A DNA stretch of 64,000 nt from CBDUZS01 sp965371785. Its GTDB lineage: Bacteria; Fermentibacterota; Fermentibacteria; Fermentibacterales; JCC-6. The DNA is taken from assembly GCA_965371785.1 (NCBI GenBank), contig CBDUZS010000003.1, positions 1 through 64,000 of the forward strand, in the 5' to 3' direction. Positions 55,501 through 63,143 of the stretch are shown piece after piece; position 1 is the stretch's first letter, and each line of letters starts with the position of its first letter. The notes beneath the pieces are model-generated. The model was not told the origin of the DNA, did no database searches, and worked only from the letters and a program-made list of their open reading frames with translations. A program made the translations under genes and the position numbers.

Positions 55501-55846
55501 GCGTTTATTCGTAACCCCTACACCGGGATACTCAAACGGAGGAGTCGGCCCCTCTCCAGGATTTCTTGCCGCGGGTTACCCGTTTCCCAATCCATGTTTC
55601 GGAAGTGTTCTGGCTCTCGATCTCGAGATCGACCAGGGATGGACGACCGTTTCTGTGTACGATCTCTCGGGAAGGCTCATACGGATTCTTGACAATCGAA
55701 TGATGGTTTCCGGGCTGCACAGGATCTGGTGGGATCTTCTGACCGCCGACGGAATCAGGGTGCCGGATGGTGTCTACCTGATCCTTTCCGAACATGCGGG
55801 AGCGATTCCCGTGGCCAGGAAAGTAGTTGTCCTTCAACAGCAGTAG
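52541..55846 (+). CDS. Large secreted protein: CotH kinase-like, beta-helix, lamin-tail and FlgD-like sorting domains
   Basis: 1,101 residues. Signal peptide (VSCFFLLFCLLLTVQA). CotH region about 40-300: MRIRGDSSRGFPKKSYRITF, LYVNDNYRGLYVRCEPVDEQFL and NRWTMLPWDVDKTFW. A fibronectin-like segment near 390-470 is followed by a right-handed beta-helix (about 480-830; repeats such as GNVTIRYCDFSGGNSG and FIVRRCHIWNIYGDG). A lamin-tail domain follows (LFINELQASN, GDWLEIHN, LSDDPSEPDMWRFPSG), and the end carries FPNPCFGS...VSVYDLSGRLIRIL. Probably a surface or secreted protein sorted through the C-terminal domain. GTG 52541. Confidence 0.85.
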   Translation: MRVSCFFLLFCLLLTVQAEVPSYLVSCSEEEFQYMNSHWQEEIEIECTVVREDTVYTGCLMRIRGDSSRGFPKKSYRITFSITDPLDGRSRWNFNAEYLDESYMHTWLFARVLDELDYPCFDVEYGMLYVNDNYRGLYVRCEPVDEQFLLENALDPDGNLYKAAVDGSCLSIWDNVTEVWEKRTNEGQGWNDLFELIADIESSPPDSVLDLVSNRFHLNDLLTISAVNLLTSNTSTYYHNYFLHHDIWGSNRWTMLPWDVDKTFWSTGWPYYFPNNQHWHDNPLHRKLMLDPFYLEMLFARMNAICESVLNGTFVDPLLDSLQVELSAAVDADTLDNTDLAGFLASSDSIGSWFIPGRMAALQYEYDHTCRPFSANRGDSSGVAGYSASWATAYDPDGDPVTYKVTVSTALWDPDSIVAVYEDLTDTCLTITGLEPGSYIWKVQVEQGWRIIEAYDRCNRFEISEGTPLSGVLQGTTYLTFDDSPYLVTGDITVPSGSALFIEAGVELRFSAGTRLTCNGSMQTTGNSQDSVRFCSDIQSESWAGMLLSGGPKSLFEYAVFSGTTGYGELPQHQAGLCVLNNDIDLLNCSFRDNLNCVKVIDGNVTIRYCDFSGGNSGELFIIGDGRGALIEDSSFGNLIDPPSDVFDAVEFVNCTDGDFIVRRCHIWNIYGDGIDSNGSDISCSDNIVHDILDKGISLGTWTGGMGIPFEAELTGNIIYSCSTGIAVKDGIVALLDRTTVSMCGTGISLYEKTPGYGGGYAEVVNSIFWDNDTTALVDPFSTLYIDYTLTGSEEPWPGTGNIAADPVFLDQLDGDFHLRFDSPCIDAGIPGDLDPDGTRADMGAIFFPQVFDQLFINELQASNLTTIADAWGDYGDWLEIHNSARWDADLSWVYLSDDPSEPDMWRFPSGTLVPANGFLLVWADDDYWKAGLHLPWRLAASGDSIYLSVAVAENGRTIVSRIDEIEFGSMPPDSSFGRIPDGGSEWRLFVTPTPGYSNGGVGPSPGFLAAGYPFPNPCFGSVLALDLEIDQGWTTVSVYDLSGRLIRILDNRMMVSGLHRIWWDLLTADGIRVPDGVYLILSEHAGAIPVARKVVVLQQQ

Positions 55847-55877
55847 TTGGTAAAAAATAACCGGAGGTTAAAAGAGA

Positions 55878-58139
55878 ATGTCCATCACACGAGAAGAAGC
55901 ACTGGAATACCATACGACTGGTAAACCCGGGAAAATCGAAGTCGTTTCCACGAAGAGGTGCATAACCCAGCGTGATCTCTCCATGGCGTACACCCCCGGA
56001 GTAGCCGAGCCGTGCAGAGAAATCGAGAAGAATCCCTCGGATATATACAAGTACACGGCAAAGGGAAATCTCGTAGCGGTCGTGTCGAACGGTACTGCTG
56101 TCCTCGGTCTGGGTGATATAGGCGCAGGCGCAGGCAAGCCCGTCATGGAGGGCAAGGGTGTACTGTTCAAACGGTTTGCGGATATCGATGTCTTCGACCT
56201 CGAACTCGACACGAAGGACCCGGCTGAGATCATACGCACGGTAGAACTGCTCGAGCCCACTTTCGGCGGGATCAACCTCGAGGATATCGCCTCACCAGAT
56301 TGCTTCATCATCGAGGATGAGCTGAAGAAGAGAATGAATATTCCAGTATTCCATGATGATCAGCATGGCACGGCGATCATATCCGGAGCCGCCTTGCTGA
56401 ACGCCCTCGAAATAAACGGTAAGAACATCGAAGACATCAGGCTCGTCATCAGCGGAGCGGGAGCTTCGGCTATCGCGTGCACTAAGTACTACATCAGCCT
56501 CGGTGTCCTGCCCGAGAACGTCCTCATGTGCGACAGCAAGGGAGTGATATACAAGGGCCGCAAGAAGGGGATGAACGAATACAAGGAGCAGTTCGCGGTG
56601 GAAACCGAGCGAAGGACTCTTGCCGATGCGATGAAAGGTGCCGATGTGTTCCTGGGTCTCTCCGTTGCCGGGCTGGTATCCAAGGACATGGTTCGCTCGA
56701 TGGCATCGGACCCGATCGTTTTTGCGATGGCCAACCCGGACCCGGAGATAAGCTACAGCGATGCAAAGGCTGCCAGAGAAGACGTGATAATGGCTACCGG
56801 AAGATCCGACACTCCCAACCAGGTCAACAACGTTCTCGGTTTTCCCTTCATCTTCAGGGGCGCGCTCGATGTCCGGGCAACCGTCATCAACGAGGAGATG
56901 AAGCATGCCGCAACGACGGCTCTCGCAGAGCTGGCAAAGGAGGATGTCCCCGATGCCGTATGCAAGGCATACGGTGTCGAAAGGCTCTCCTTCGGCCGCG
57001 AGTACCTCATTCCCAAGCCATTCGATCACAGGGTGCTGCTCCGGGAAGCGACCGCAGTTGCCAGAGCGGCCATGGAAACGGGAGTCGCCGGAATCCAGCT
57101 CGACCTGGACCAGTACGTTCGGGATCTCGAGGCAAGGCTGGGCAAGAGCCGCAGTGTCATGCGCGAGGTGATCTCGAAAGCGAAAATGCATCCGAAGAAA
57201 ATTGCCTTTCCCGAGGGAGAGGAGGACTGCATCCTCAGGGCATGCTCGATCATTCTGGAGGAAGGTATCGCTACCCCGATCCTGCTGGGCAGAGCTGAAT
57301 TCATCAGGAAACGTATCGATGAACTCGGTCTGAACCTCGAGGGGGCAGAGATAATCAACCCGTCGGAATCACCACTCCTCGAGGAGTATTCTCTGGAGTA
57401 CTACAGGCTCAGACAGAGAAAGGGAAGAACTCTCGAACACTGCCGCGAGCTGATGAGAACGGGGCGTGTTTACGCTCCCATGATGGTTCACATGGATGAC
57501 GCCGACAGTGAGCTCGGCGGTGTCAGCCTGCACTACGCGGAGATGGTCCGCCCGGCGATCAGGGTCATCGGCATCGATGATGAAATCGCTACCCTTACGG
57601 GAATGCACATGCTTGTTTTCTCGGACAGGGTATTTTTCTTTGCGGATACCACTGTGAACATCGATCCTTCTGCGGAAGAACTTGCTTCAATAGCAAGGAT
57701 AACTGCTCAGTACGTCCGCGGACTGGGGTTCGAACCGAGAATAGCAATGCTCTCGTTTTCCGATTTCGGAAGTGCAAAGCATGAGAAGAGCCTTCGGGTA
57801 AAAAGGGCAACCGAGATAGTCAAACGGCTCGAGCCTGACCTGATGGTCGATGGAGAGATGCAGGCCGATACGGCTGTCCTGCCCGATATTATCAGCACTA
57901 CTTACCCCTTCTCGTCACTCAAGGGGGGTGCCAACGTGCTGATATTCCCCGATCTACAGTCGGCGAATATAGCATACAAGCTCTGCTCCAGACTTGGGAA
58001 GGCAGATGCAATCGGTCCGATTCTCATGGGTCTCCGGAAATCCGCTCACGTCCTCTCTCACGGTTGCGAAGTGGATGATGTAGTGAACATGGCCGCGATA
58101 GCCGTTGCGGAAATATCGGAGAAGTCCAAGATCGATTAA
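55878..58139 (+). CDS. maeB: NAD(P)-dependent malic enzyme with phosphotransacetylase-like C-terminal domain
   Basis: 753 residues. The malic enzyme half (about 1-425) has YTPGVAEPCREI, GLGDIGAGAGKPVMEGK, FHDDQHGTAIISGAALLNAL and the NAD(P) site VISGAGASAIACTKYY. The Pta-like half starts near 430 (HPKKIAFPEGEEDCILRA) and ends with SSLKGGANVLIFPDLQSANIAYKL. In MaeB proteins this half is usually regulatory and not catalytic. It yields pyruvate and reduced cofactor. It is 41 bases upstream of the AckA-PduL fusion gene. Confidence 0.95.
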   Translation: MSITREEALEYHTTGKPGKIEVVSTKRCITQRDLSMAYTPGVAEPCREIEKNPSDIYKYTAKGNLVAVVSNGTAVLGLGDIGAGAGKPVMEGKGVLFKRFADIDVFDLELDTKDPAEIIRTVELLEPTFGGINLEDIASPDCFIIEDELKKRMNIPVFHDDQHGTAIISGAALLNALEINGKNIEDIRLVISGAGASAIACTKYYISLGVLPENVLMCDSKGVIYKGRKKGMNEYKEQFAVETERRTLADAMKGADVFLGLSVAGLVSKDMVRSMASDPIVFAMANPDPEISYSDAKAAREDVIMATGRSDTPNQVNNVLGFPFIFRGALDVRATVINEEMKHAATTALAELAKEDVPDAVCKAYGVERLSFGREYLIPKPFDHRVLLREATAVARAAMETGVAGIQLDLDQYVRDLEARLGKSRSVMREVISKAKMHPKKIAFPEGEEDCILRACSIILEEGIATPILLGRAEFIRKRIDELGLNLEGAEIINPSESPLLEEYSLEYYRLRQRKGRTLEHCRELMRTGRVYAPMMVHMDDADSELGGVSLHYAEMVRPAIRVIGIDDEIATLTGMHMLVFSDRVFFFADTTVNIDPSAEELASIARITAQYVRGLGFEPRIAMLSFSDFGSAKHEKSLRVKRATEIVKRLEPDLMVDGEMQADTAVLPDIISTTYPFSSLKGGANVLIFPDLQSANIAYKLCSRLGKADAIGPILMGLRKSAHVLSHGCEVDDVVNMAAIAVAEISEKSKID

Positions 58140-58180
58140 CTCTGAACCGATCTACAACCACTGAAAGGTTCTGATACCAC

Positions 58181-60502
58181 ATGGCTGAAATTCATGAGAT
58201 CCTGCGCAGGACCCCGCTGTTCTGCAGCCTGTCGGCACATGAAGTCGAGAAGCTCGTAGAGAACAGCGACCTGAGGATCATCAGCGCGGGCGAAGAGATC
58301 ATCAGGTTCGGACAGAAAGGCAGGTTTCTGGGCGTAATACTGTCCGGAGAAGTCGAAGTGACGGAAAAGGACGAAGATGGAGAACATCATCTCCTTGCCA
58401 CCCTTGGGGATGGTGATTTCTTTGGAGAGATGTCACTGATGACGGGTGAGCCGGCCTGTGCATACGTTACGGCTTTGAAAGAGTCTCATGTCATCCTGAT
58501 TCCCTATCATTTTTGCTCCATGGTGCTCAGTGATAAGCCTGAGATCATCACCGTGATAGTGAGGGCCATCAGCAGCAGGCTCAGAAATCGAAGGCAGGAT
58601 GAGAAGGCTCGCCTTCGGGTCGAGGATGCCTGGCGCGCAGCTCCCGACAGGTACGGGCTCGATCTGACGTCTGCCACCCCCGCCAGGATTCTCGTTATCA
58701 ACTGTGGCAGTTCCTCGCTCAAGTACAGCTACTTCGACACCATGGATGAATCGAATAACCGGGAAGGTCTCGTCGAGAGGATAGGCGGTGAGCAAGGACG
58801 CCTCGTCTACGGGGCAGGCGGTGAGCGCAGGAAACGGGATCTGGGCAGAATAGACCATGACATGGCTTTCGAAGCCGTCGTTTCGATTCTTACCGACGAT
58901 GAGGACGGTGTGATAGAGGATCTGAGTGATCTCACCGGTGTCGGGCACAGGGTCGTTCATGGTGGATCGAAGTACAGCAGTTCGGTCTTCATAGATGACG
59001 ATGTAATCAGGGAGATCGATGAACTGTCCAGCCTCGCTCCGCTTCACAACCCCCCGAATCTCATCGCGATAAAGAAGAGCAGAGCTCTGATGCCGGAGGT
59101 TCCGCAGGTTGCGGTTTTCGACACCGCTTTTCACCAGAAGATGCCGAAGCAGGCTTTCCTCTACGGCCTTCCCCTCAGGTACTTCGAGGAGGAAGGGATT
59201 CGCAGGTATGGTTTTCACGGGATATCTCACAACTTCCTGGCCCTGAAAGCAGCCTCTGCTCTTAAAGTAGGGTTCAGGGATCTGAAGGTCATCACCTGCC
59301 ATCTCGGTAACGGCGCCTCCATATGCGCAATAGATCACGGCAGGTCCGTGGACACCAGTATGGGGCTTACTCCGCTCGAGGGTCTTGTCATGGGAACCAG
59401 ATGCGGCGATCTCGATCCGGGAGCGGTTCTTCATCTCGTTCGGAAGAATGGGATGTCTGCTGAAGAGATCGACAACATGCTGAATCGGGAGAGCGGCGTG
59501 AAAGGTATTTCCGGTATCTCGAACGATTTCAGGGAACTGGAGGATGCGGCAAGCCAGGGTGATCATGATGCTCTTCTTGCCCTGCACGTCTTCTGCTACA
59601 GGATCAGGAAATACATCGGTGCCTACATGGCCGCCATGGGCGGTCTCGATGTCCTTGTCTTTGCCGGCGGAATAGGGGAGCGCAGCCCATGGGTGAGGGG
59701 GCTGTCATGCCAGGGTCTTTCAGGGATGGGCATCGACATAGATGACCTCGTGAACCGGGGCATCTTCCTCTCACCGGGAGATGACCTGGTCGATATCTCG
59801 ACCCACGATTCCAGAGTAAAGGTGATGGTCATACCCACTGACGAGGGAAGAATGATCGCCAGGGAGACAATACGTACGCTCGGCTACCATACTGCAGGAG
59901 AAGTGATCCGAAGCAAGAAGGTGATGATCCCTATCAGGGTCTCCGTTCATCACGTTCACCTCTCGAAAGAGGATGCTGCCCTGCTCTTCGGCAGGGAGCA
60001 CGAGTTCGAGTACAGAAAACACCTTTCCCAGCCTGGGCTGTATTCCTGCGAGGAAAAAGTCGATCTGGAAGGCCCCAGGGGAACTGTTAGTGGCGTAAGT
60101 ATTTATGCTCCATTCAGAAAGAGCACACAGGTCGAGGTCTCGGTGTCCGATGAATCTCTGCTGGGAATAAGGGCGCCGATCCGCCGCTCCGGTGATCTCG
60201 GGGGAACTCCGGGAGTCATGCTTCGGGGTCCGGAAGGTGTTCTCAAACTCTCCGGTGGTGTGATTCGTATTCTACGGCACATACATGCCACGCCTGAAGA
60301 TGCGTTCCACCAGGGGTTGAAGGATGGAGACCGTGTGATGGTCCGCACCGGTGGTGAGCGAGGTCTGATCTTCGATAACGTTCTCGTCCGGGTCGATCCC
60401 GATTACAAGCTGTGTATGCACATCGACATCGATGAGGCAAACGCGGCCAACGTCAGGTCCGATACGGAGGGTGAATTCGTTGGCATTCAGGATCGGAAGT
60501 AA
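58181..60502 (+). CDS. Fusion of cyclic-nucleotide-binding domain, acetate kinase and PduL phosphotransacylase
   Basis: 773 residues. Residues 1-150 form a CRP-type cyclic-nucleotide-binding domain (GVILSGEVEV, LGDGDFFGEMSLMTGEPACAYV), with Glu83 kept but Ala92 where cAMP binders have Arg. Residues 168-570 are acetate kinase: VINCGSSSLKYSYF, HRVVHGG, FDTAFHQKMP, YGFHGISHNFL, CHLGNGAS, TPLEGLVMGTRCGDLDP and VFAGGIGERSPWVR. Residues 582-773 are PduL-type: IRVSVHHVHLS and RHIHATPEDA carry the zinc histidines. The two enzymes make acetyl-CoA to acetyl phosphate to acetate plus ATP. No break in frame is seen. Follows maeB. Confidence 0.93.
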   Translation: MAEIHEILRRTPLFCSLSAHEVEKLVENSDLRIISAGEEIIRFGQKGRFLGVILSGEVEVTEKDEDGEHHLLATLGDGDFFGEMSLMTGEPACAYVTALKESHVILIPYHFCSMVLSDKPEIITVIVRAISSRLRNRRQDEKARLRVEDAWRAAPDRYGLDLTSATPARILVINCGSSSLKYSYFDTMDESNNREGLVERIGGEQGRLVYGAGGERRKRDLGRIDHDMAFEAVVSILTDDEDGVIEDLSDLTGVGHRVVHGGSKYSSSVFIDDDVIREIDELSSLAPLHNPPNLIAIKKSRALMPEVPQVAVFDTAFHQKMPKQAFLYGLPLRYFEEEGIRRYGFHGISHNFLALKAASALKVGFRDLKVITCHLGNGASICAIDHGRSVDTSMGLTPLEGLVMGTRCGDLDPGAVLHLVRKNGMSAEEIDNMLNRESGVKGISGISNDFRELEDAASQGDHDALLALHVFCYRIRKYIGAYMAAMGGLDVLVFAGGIGERSPWVRGLSCQGLSGMGIDIDDLVNRGIFLSPGDDLVDISTHDSRVKVMVIPTDEGRMIARETIRTLGYHTAGEVIRSKKVMIPIRVSVHHVHLSKEDAALLFGREHEFEYRKHLSQPGLYSCEEKVDLEGPRGTVSGVSIYAPFRKSTQVEVSVSDESLLGIRAPIRRSGDLGGTPGVMLRGPEGVLKLSGGVIRILRHIHATPEDAFHQGLKDGDRVMVRTGGERGLIFDNVLVRVDPDYKLCMHIDIDEANAANVRSDTEGEFVGIQDRK

Positions 60503-60700
60503 ACCTGCGTATAAGGGGATGCCATGCAATTGGTTCATCTTCGGGAACACGCTGCCGTCCGGCGGGGTTCTGAAGACAGTCTGGACGAGTAATCAGGAAA
60601 TTGTATTCTTAATGCTTCGAATGGTCTGAACCGGTCCCGATTCATGGTTTGATCGATACGGAATCAGGACAGGTTTTTTAAGCTTCTGAAAGGATGACCC

Positions 60701-62167
60701 ATGAACGAAGGGCTGTTGAAGGATCTCGAGAATATCGTAGGGGTTGATAACGTCAGGGCCGATCCTGGCAATCTCTCCGCGTACGGCTCGGATTCTTCCG
60801 TACATTCCGCTCAGCCTTCCGTGGTCGTACGACCGGAGAAGGTCGAGCAGGTTCAGGAGATATTGCGATATGCGAACAGTAATCTGATTCCCGTGATTGC
60901 GCGGGGTGCGGGAACGGGAATGTCCGGACAGGCAATCCCCATAAACGGCGGGATCGTCATGGACATGAAACTGATGAACCACATCCTTGACATCCGTCCC
61001 GAAGACACGCTCTGCGTGGTCGAGCCGGGGGTCGTAGACGACGATCTCAACCGTGCTCTGAAACCGACAGGCTTTTTCTTCTCGCCCACACCTGCATCCA
61101 GTCGGCTCGCAACCATCGGCGGCGAGATTGCCAACAACGCCAGTGGGCTCCGTTCGGTGAAGTACGGTGCCACCCGTGATTCAGTGCTCGGAATGAAGGT
61201 TGTCCTTGCCAACGGTGATCTGGTGAATCTGGGCGCTAACACCAGAGTCGAGGCATCCGGATATCAGATCGACAGACTCATGGTCGGCTCGGAGGGTACG
61301 CTTGGCGTAATCGTCGAAGCGACCCTCAAGATTGTACCGATTCCGAAATTCAGATGCATGGCCGTTGCATGTTTCAACACGCTCGAAGATGCGGGTAGTA
61401 CGATCTGCGATGTCATGAAGAGTGGAGCGGTTCCCTCCGTTCTCGAGCTCATGGACAACGTTGCCATAAAGGCAGTGAACACCGCTCTCGATATGGGGCT
61501 TCCGGATGTGGAAGCCATCCTCTTCTTCGAGGCGGACGGCAACGTGAAGGAAGCAATCGATTACGAACTCGCCAAGATCAGGGAAATCTGCGAGAAGCAT
61601 GACTCTTTCGGAATCGAGATGAGCTACGATGCCAAGGAGAGAACACGACTCTTCTCCGGTCGGAAGAAACTCTTTGCCGCCCTGTCCCGTTACCAGGAGG
61701 GTCTTTCCTGCATGTCTCTTGCAGACGACATGGCCGTTCCCTACTCCAAGATGGCAGAGTGCGCAAGTAAGATCCACGAGATTGCCGATCGTAACAACGT
61801 CGTCATGTCGGCTTATGGGCACTGCGGTTCAGGTTGTGTCCATACGAAGATACTCATGGATCCCACGAAGGAAACGCAGTGGGATGATGCCCGTAAGGCG
61901 GTTTCCGAAGTCTACGAGTTCGTGCGCTCCGTCGGAGGAACGACTTCAGCCGAGCACGGGATCGGCCTCTCGAAGGCACCGGCCTTCAAGAAGGAGAAGG
62001 CTGACTCGCTCGGAATCATCAGAGCCATCAAGCATGCTCTCGACCCGAACAACATTCTCAACCCATCCAAGATGCAGGATGCGCCGGATGACTGGGTTAC
62101 TGCCACCGATCTGAGGTACCCGGTGGACACTCACACTTCCGGCAGTCGGGAAGGATTGGAGAAGTGA
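60701..62167 (+). CDS. glcD: FAD-linked 2-hydroxyacid dehydrogenase subunit (GlcD/D-lactate dehydrogenase type)
   Basis: 488 residues of the VAO/PCMH flavoprotein family. The FAD domain has ARGAGTGMSGQAIPINGGIVMD, VEPGVV, FFSPTPASSRLATIGGEIANNASG and VGSEGTLGVIVEATL; the C-terminal domain ends with AEHGIGLSKAP and LDPNNILNPSKM. Oxidises glycolate, lactate or a similar hydroxyacid. It overlaps the downstream polyferredoxin gene. About 198 bases before it hold no gene that I can see. Confidence 0.92.
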   Translation: MNEGLLKDLENIVGVDNVRADPGNLSAYGSDSSVHSAQPSVVVRPEKVEQVQEILRYANSNLIPVIARGAGTGMSGQAIPINGGIVMDMKLMNHILDIRPEDTLCVVEPGVVDDDLNRALKPTGFFFSPTPASSRLATIGGEIANNASGLRSVKYGATRDSVLGMKVVLANGDLVNLGANTRVEASGYQIDRLMVGSEGTLGVIVEATLKIVPIPKFRCMAVACFNTLEDAGSTICDVMKSGAVPSVLELMDNVAIKAVNTALDMGLPDVEAILFFEADGNVKEAIDYELAKIREICEKHDSFGIEMSYDAKERTRLFSGRKKLFAALSRYQEGLSCMSLADDMAVPYSKMAECASKIHEIADRNNVVMSAYGHCGSGCVHTKILMDPTKETQWDDARKAVSEVYEFVRSVGGTTSAEHGIGLSKAPAFKKEKADSLGIIRAIKHALDPNNILNPSKMQDAPDDWVTATDLRYPVDTHTSGSREGLEK

Positions 62168-62724
62168 TGATACCGGAGTTCAAAAGGTTGAAGACCTGGA
62201 AAAAGGAACTTAACATCTGCATCCGCTGCGGTTACTGCTACGAACTCTGCCACCTCTTCAAGTCGAAATTCTGGGAAGTCGACACACCCAGGGCAAAACT
62301 CATTCTTCTCTACCGCCTGATGAACGGTGAGATTGAATGCACGGATGAGATTGCGGACAAGATCGCCGAGTGCTTCCATTGCAGGAACTGCGAACGCAGC
62401 TGCGCGGCCAAGATCCCGGTAACCGACATCATTCAGGATGCGAAAGCCGACCTTGCCGATGCAGGTTTCGAGTTCCGTGGTACGGCTGCTCTTGTCGATG
62501 ACGACATCTGTGGCCACTGCGGGATGTGCTCATCCGTATGCAAGGTCGAGGCCATAACGATCGATGAGGATATGAAACGGATAGTAGACCCCGTCATATG
62601 CGTGAGCTGCGGTGTCTGTGTTGCGTCATGCCCATCCGGAGCCATTACCCAGAAGGAAGGCTTCGGCATACTGGAAAGCGATCTCAGAGAGAGTATGCTC
62701 TCCTCACTCGCTGGAGGTGCGTAA
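62167..62724 (+). CDS. Polyferredoxin with four cysteine clusters (HdrC/GlcF-like)
   Basis: 185 residues from ATG 62167 (GGAGAAGTG upstream). Four CxxCxxC type groups: CIRCGYCYELC, CFHCRNCERSC, CGHCGMCSSVC and CVSCGVCVASCP. The first two fit the HdrC/GlcF arrangement of hydroxyacid-dehydrogenase partners, the latter two a 2[4Fe-4S] ferredoxin. It should carry electrons from the flavoprotein toward the MvhD/hydrogenase proteins encoded next. Confidence 0.9.
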   Translation: MIPEFKRLKTWKKELNICIRCGYCYELCHLFKSKFWEVDTPRAKLILLYRLMNGEIECTDEIADKIAECFHCRNCERSCAAKIPVTDIIQDAKADLADAGFEFRGTAALVDDDICGHCGMCSSVCKVEAITIDEDMKRIVDPVICVSCGVCVASCPSGAITQKEGFGILESDLRESMLSSLAGGA

Positions 62725-63137
62725 TGAGCGGGAAACCGAAGGTTGTCGTTTTCTGCTGCAACTGGTCGGTCTATCCGGGGCTGCAGCTCTCGCGAATGCT
62801 GAACAAGGGGAGCGATGCCACTATCGAGCCCATCGTAACCATGTGCTCCGGCCGGGTGAGCCCCGAGCTCGTAATCGAGGCGTTCTCCAGCGGCGCATGG
62901 GGTGTCATGGTAACAGGCTGCCCTCCCGAAGAGTGTGATCACGATGGCAATTACAACGCACGGAGGAGAATGACATTGCTCAGGGCGACGCTTGCACAAC
63001 TGGGGATATCCCCTGAGCGGATTGCTATGGACTGGTTCTCCCCTGGGGAATCGGCAAAGCTCAAGAGCGCCGTGAGCTCTTTTGCCGAACAGATCTCACA
63101 GCTGGGTCCGATGAAGTCGGTCCAGGAACTGGCATGA
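62724..63137 (+). CDS. mvhD: Hydrogenase delta-subunit-like Fe-S protein (MvhD family)
   Basis: 137 residues from ATG 62724 (GGAGGTGCG upstream). The MvhD pattern is clear: VVFCCNWSVYPG, VTMCSGRVSPELVIEAF, and TGCPPEECDHDGNYNARRR. MvhD carries a [2Fe-2S] cluster linking MvhAG hydrogenase to heterodisulfide reductase. The preceding gene's stop overlaps its start region. Supports hydrogen- or ferredoxin-linked electron transfer. Confidence 0.92.
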   Translation: MSGKPKVVVFCCNWSVYPGLQLSRMLNKGSDATIEPIVTMCSGRVSPELVIEAFSSGAWGVMVTGCPPEECDHDGNYNARRRMTLLRATLAQLGISPERIAMDWFSPGESAKLKSAVSSFAEQISQLGPMKSVQELA

Positions 63138-63143
63138 GGTGAA

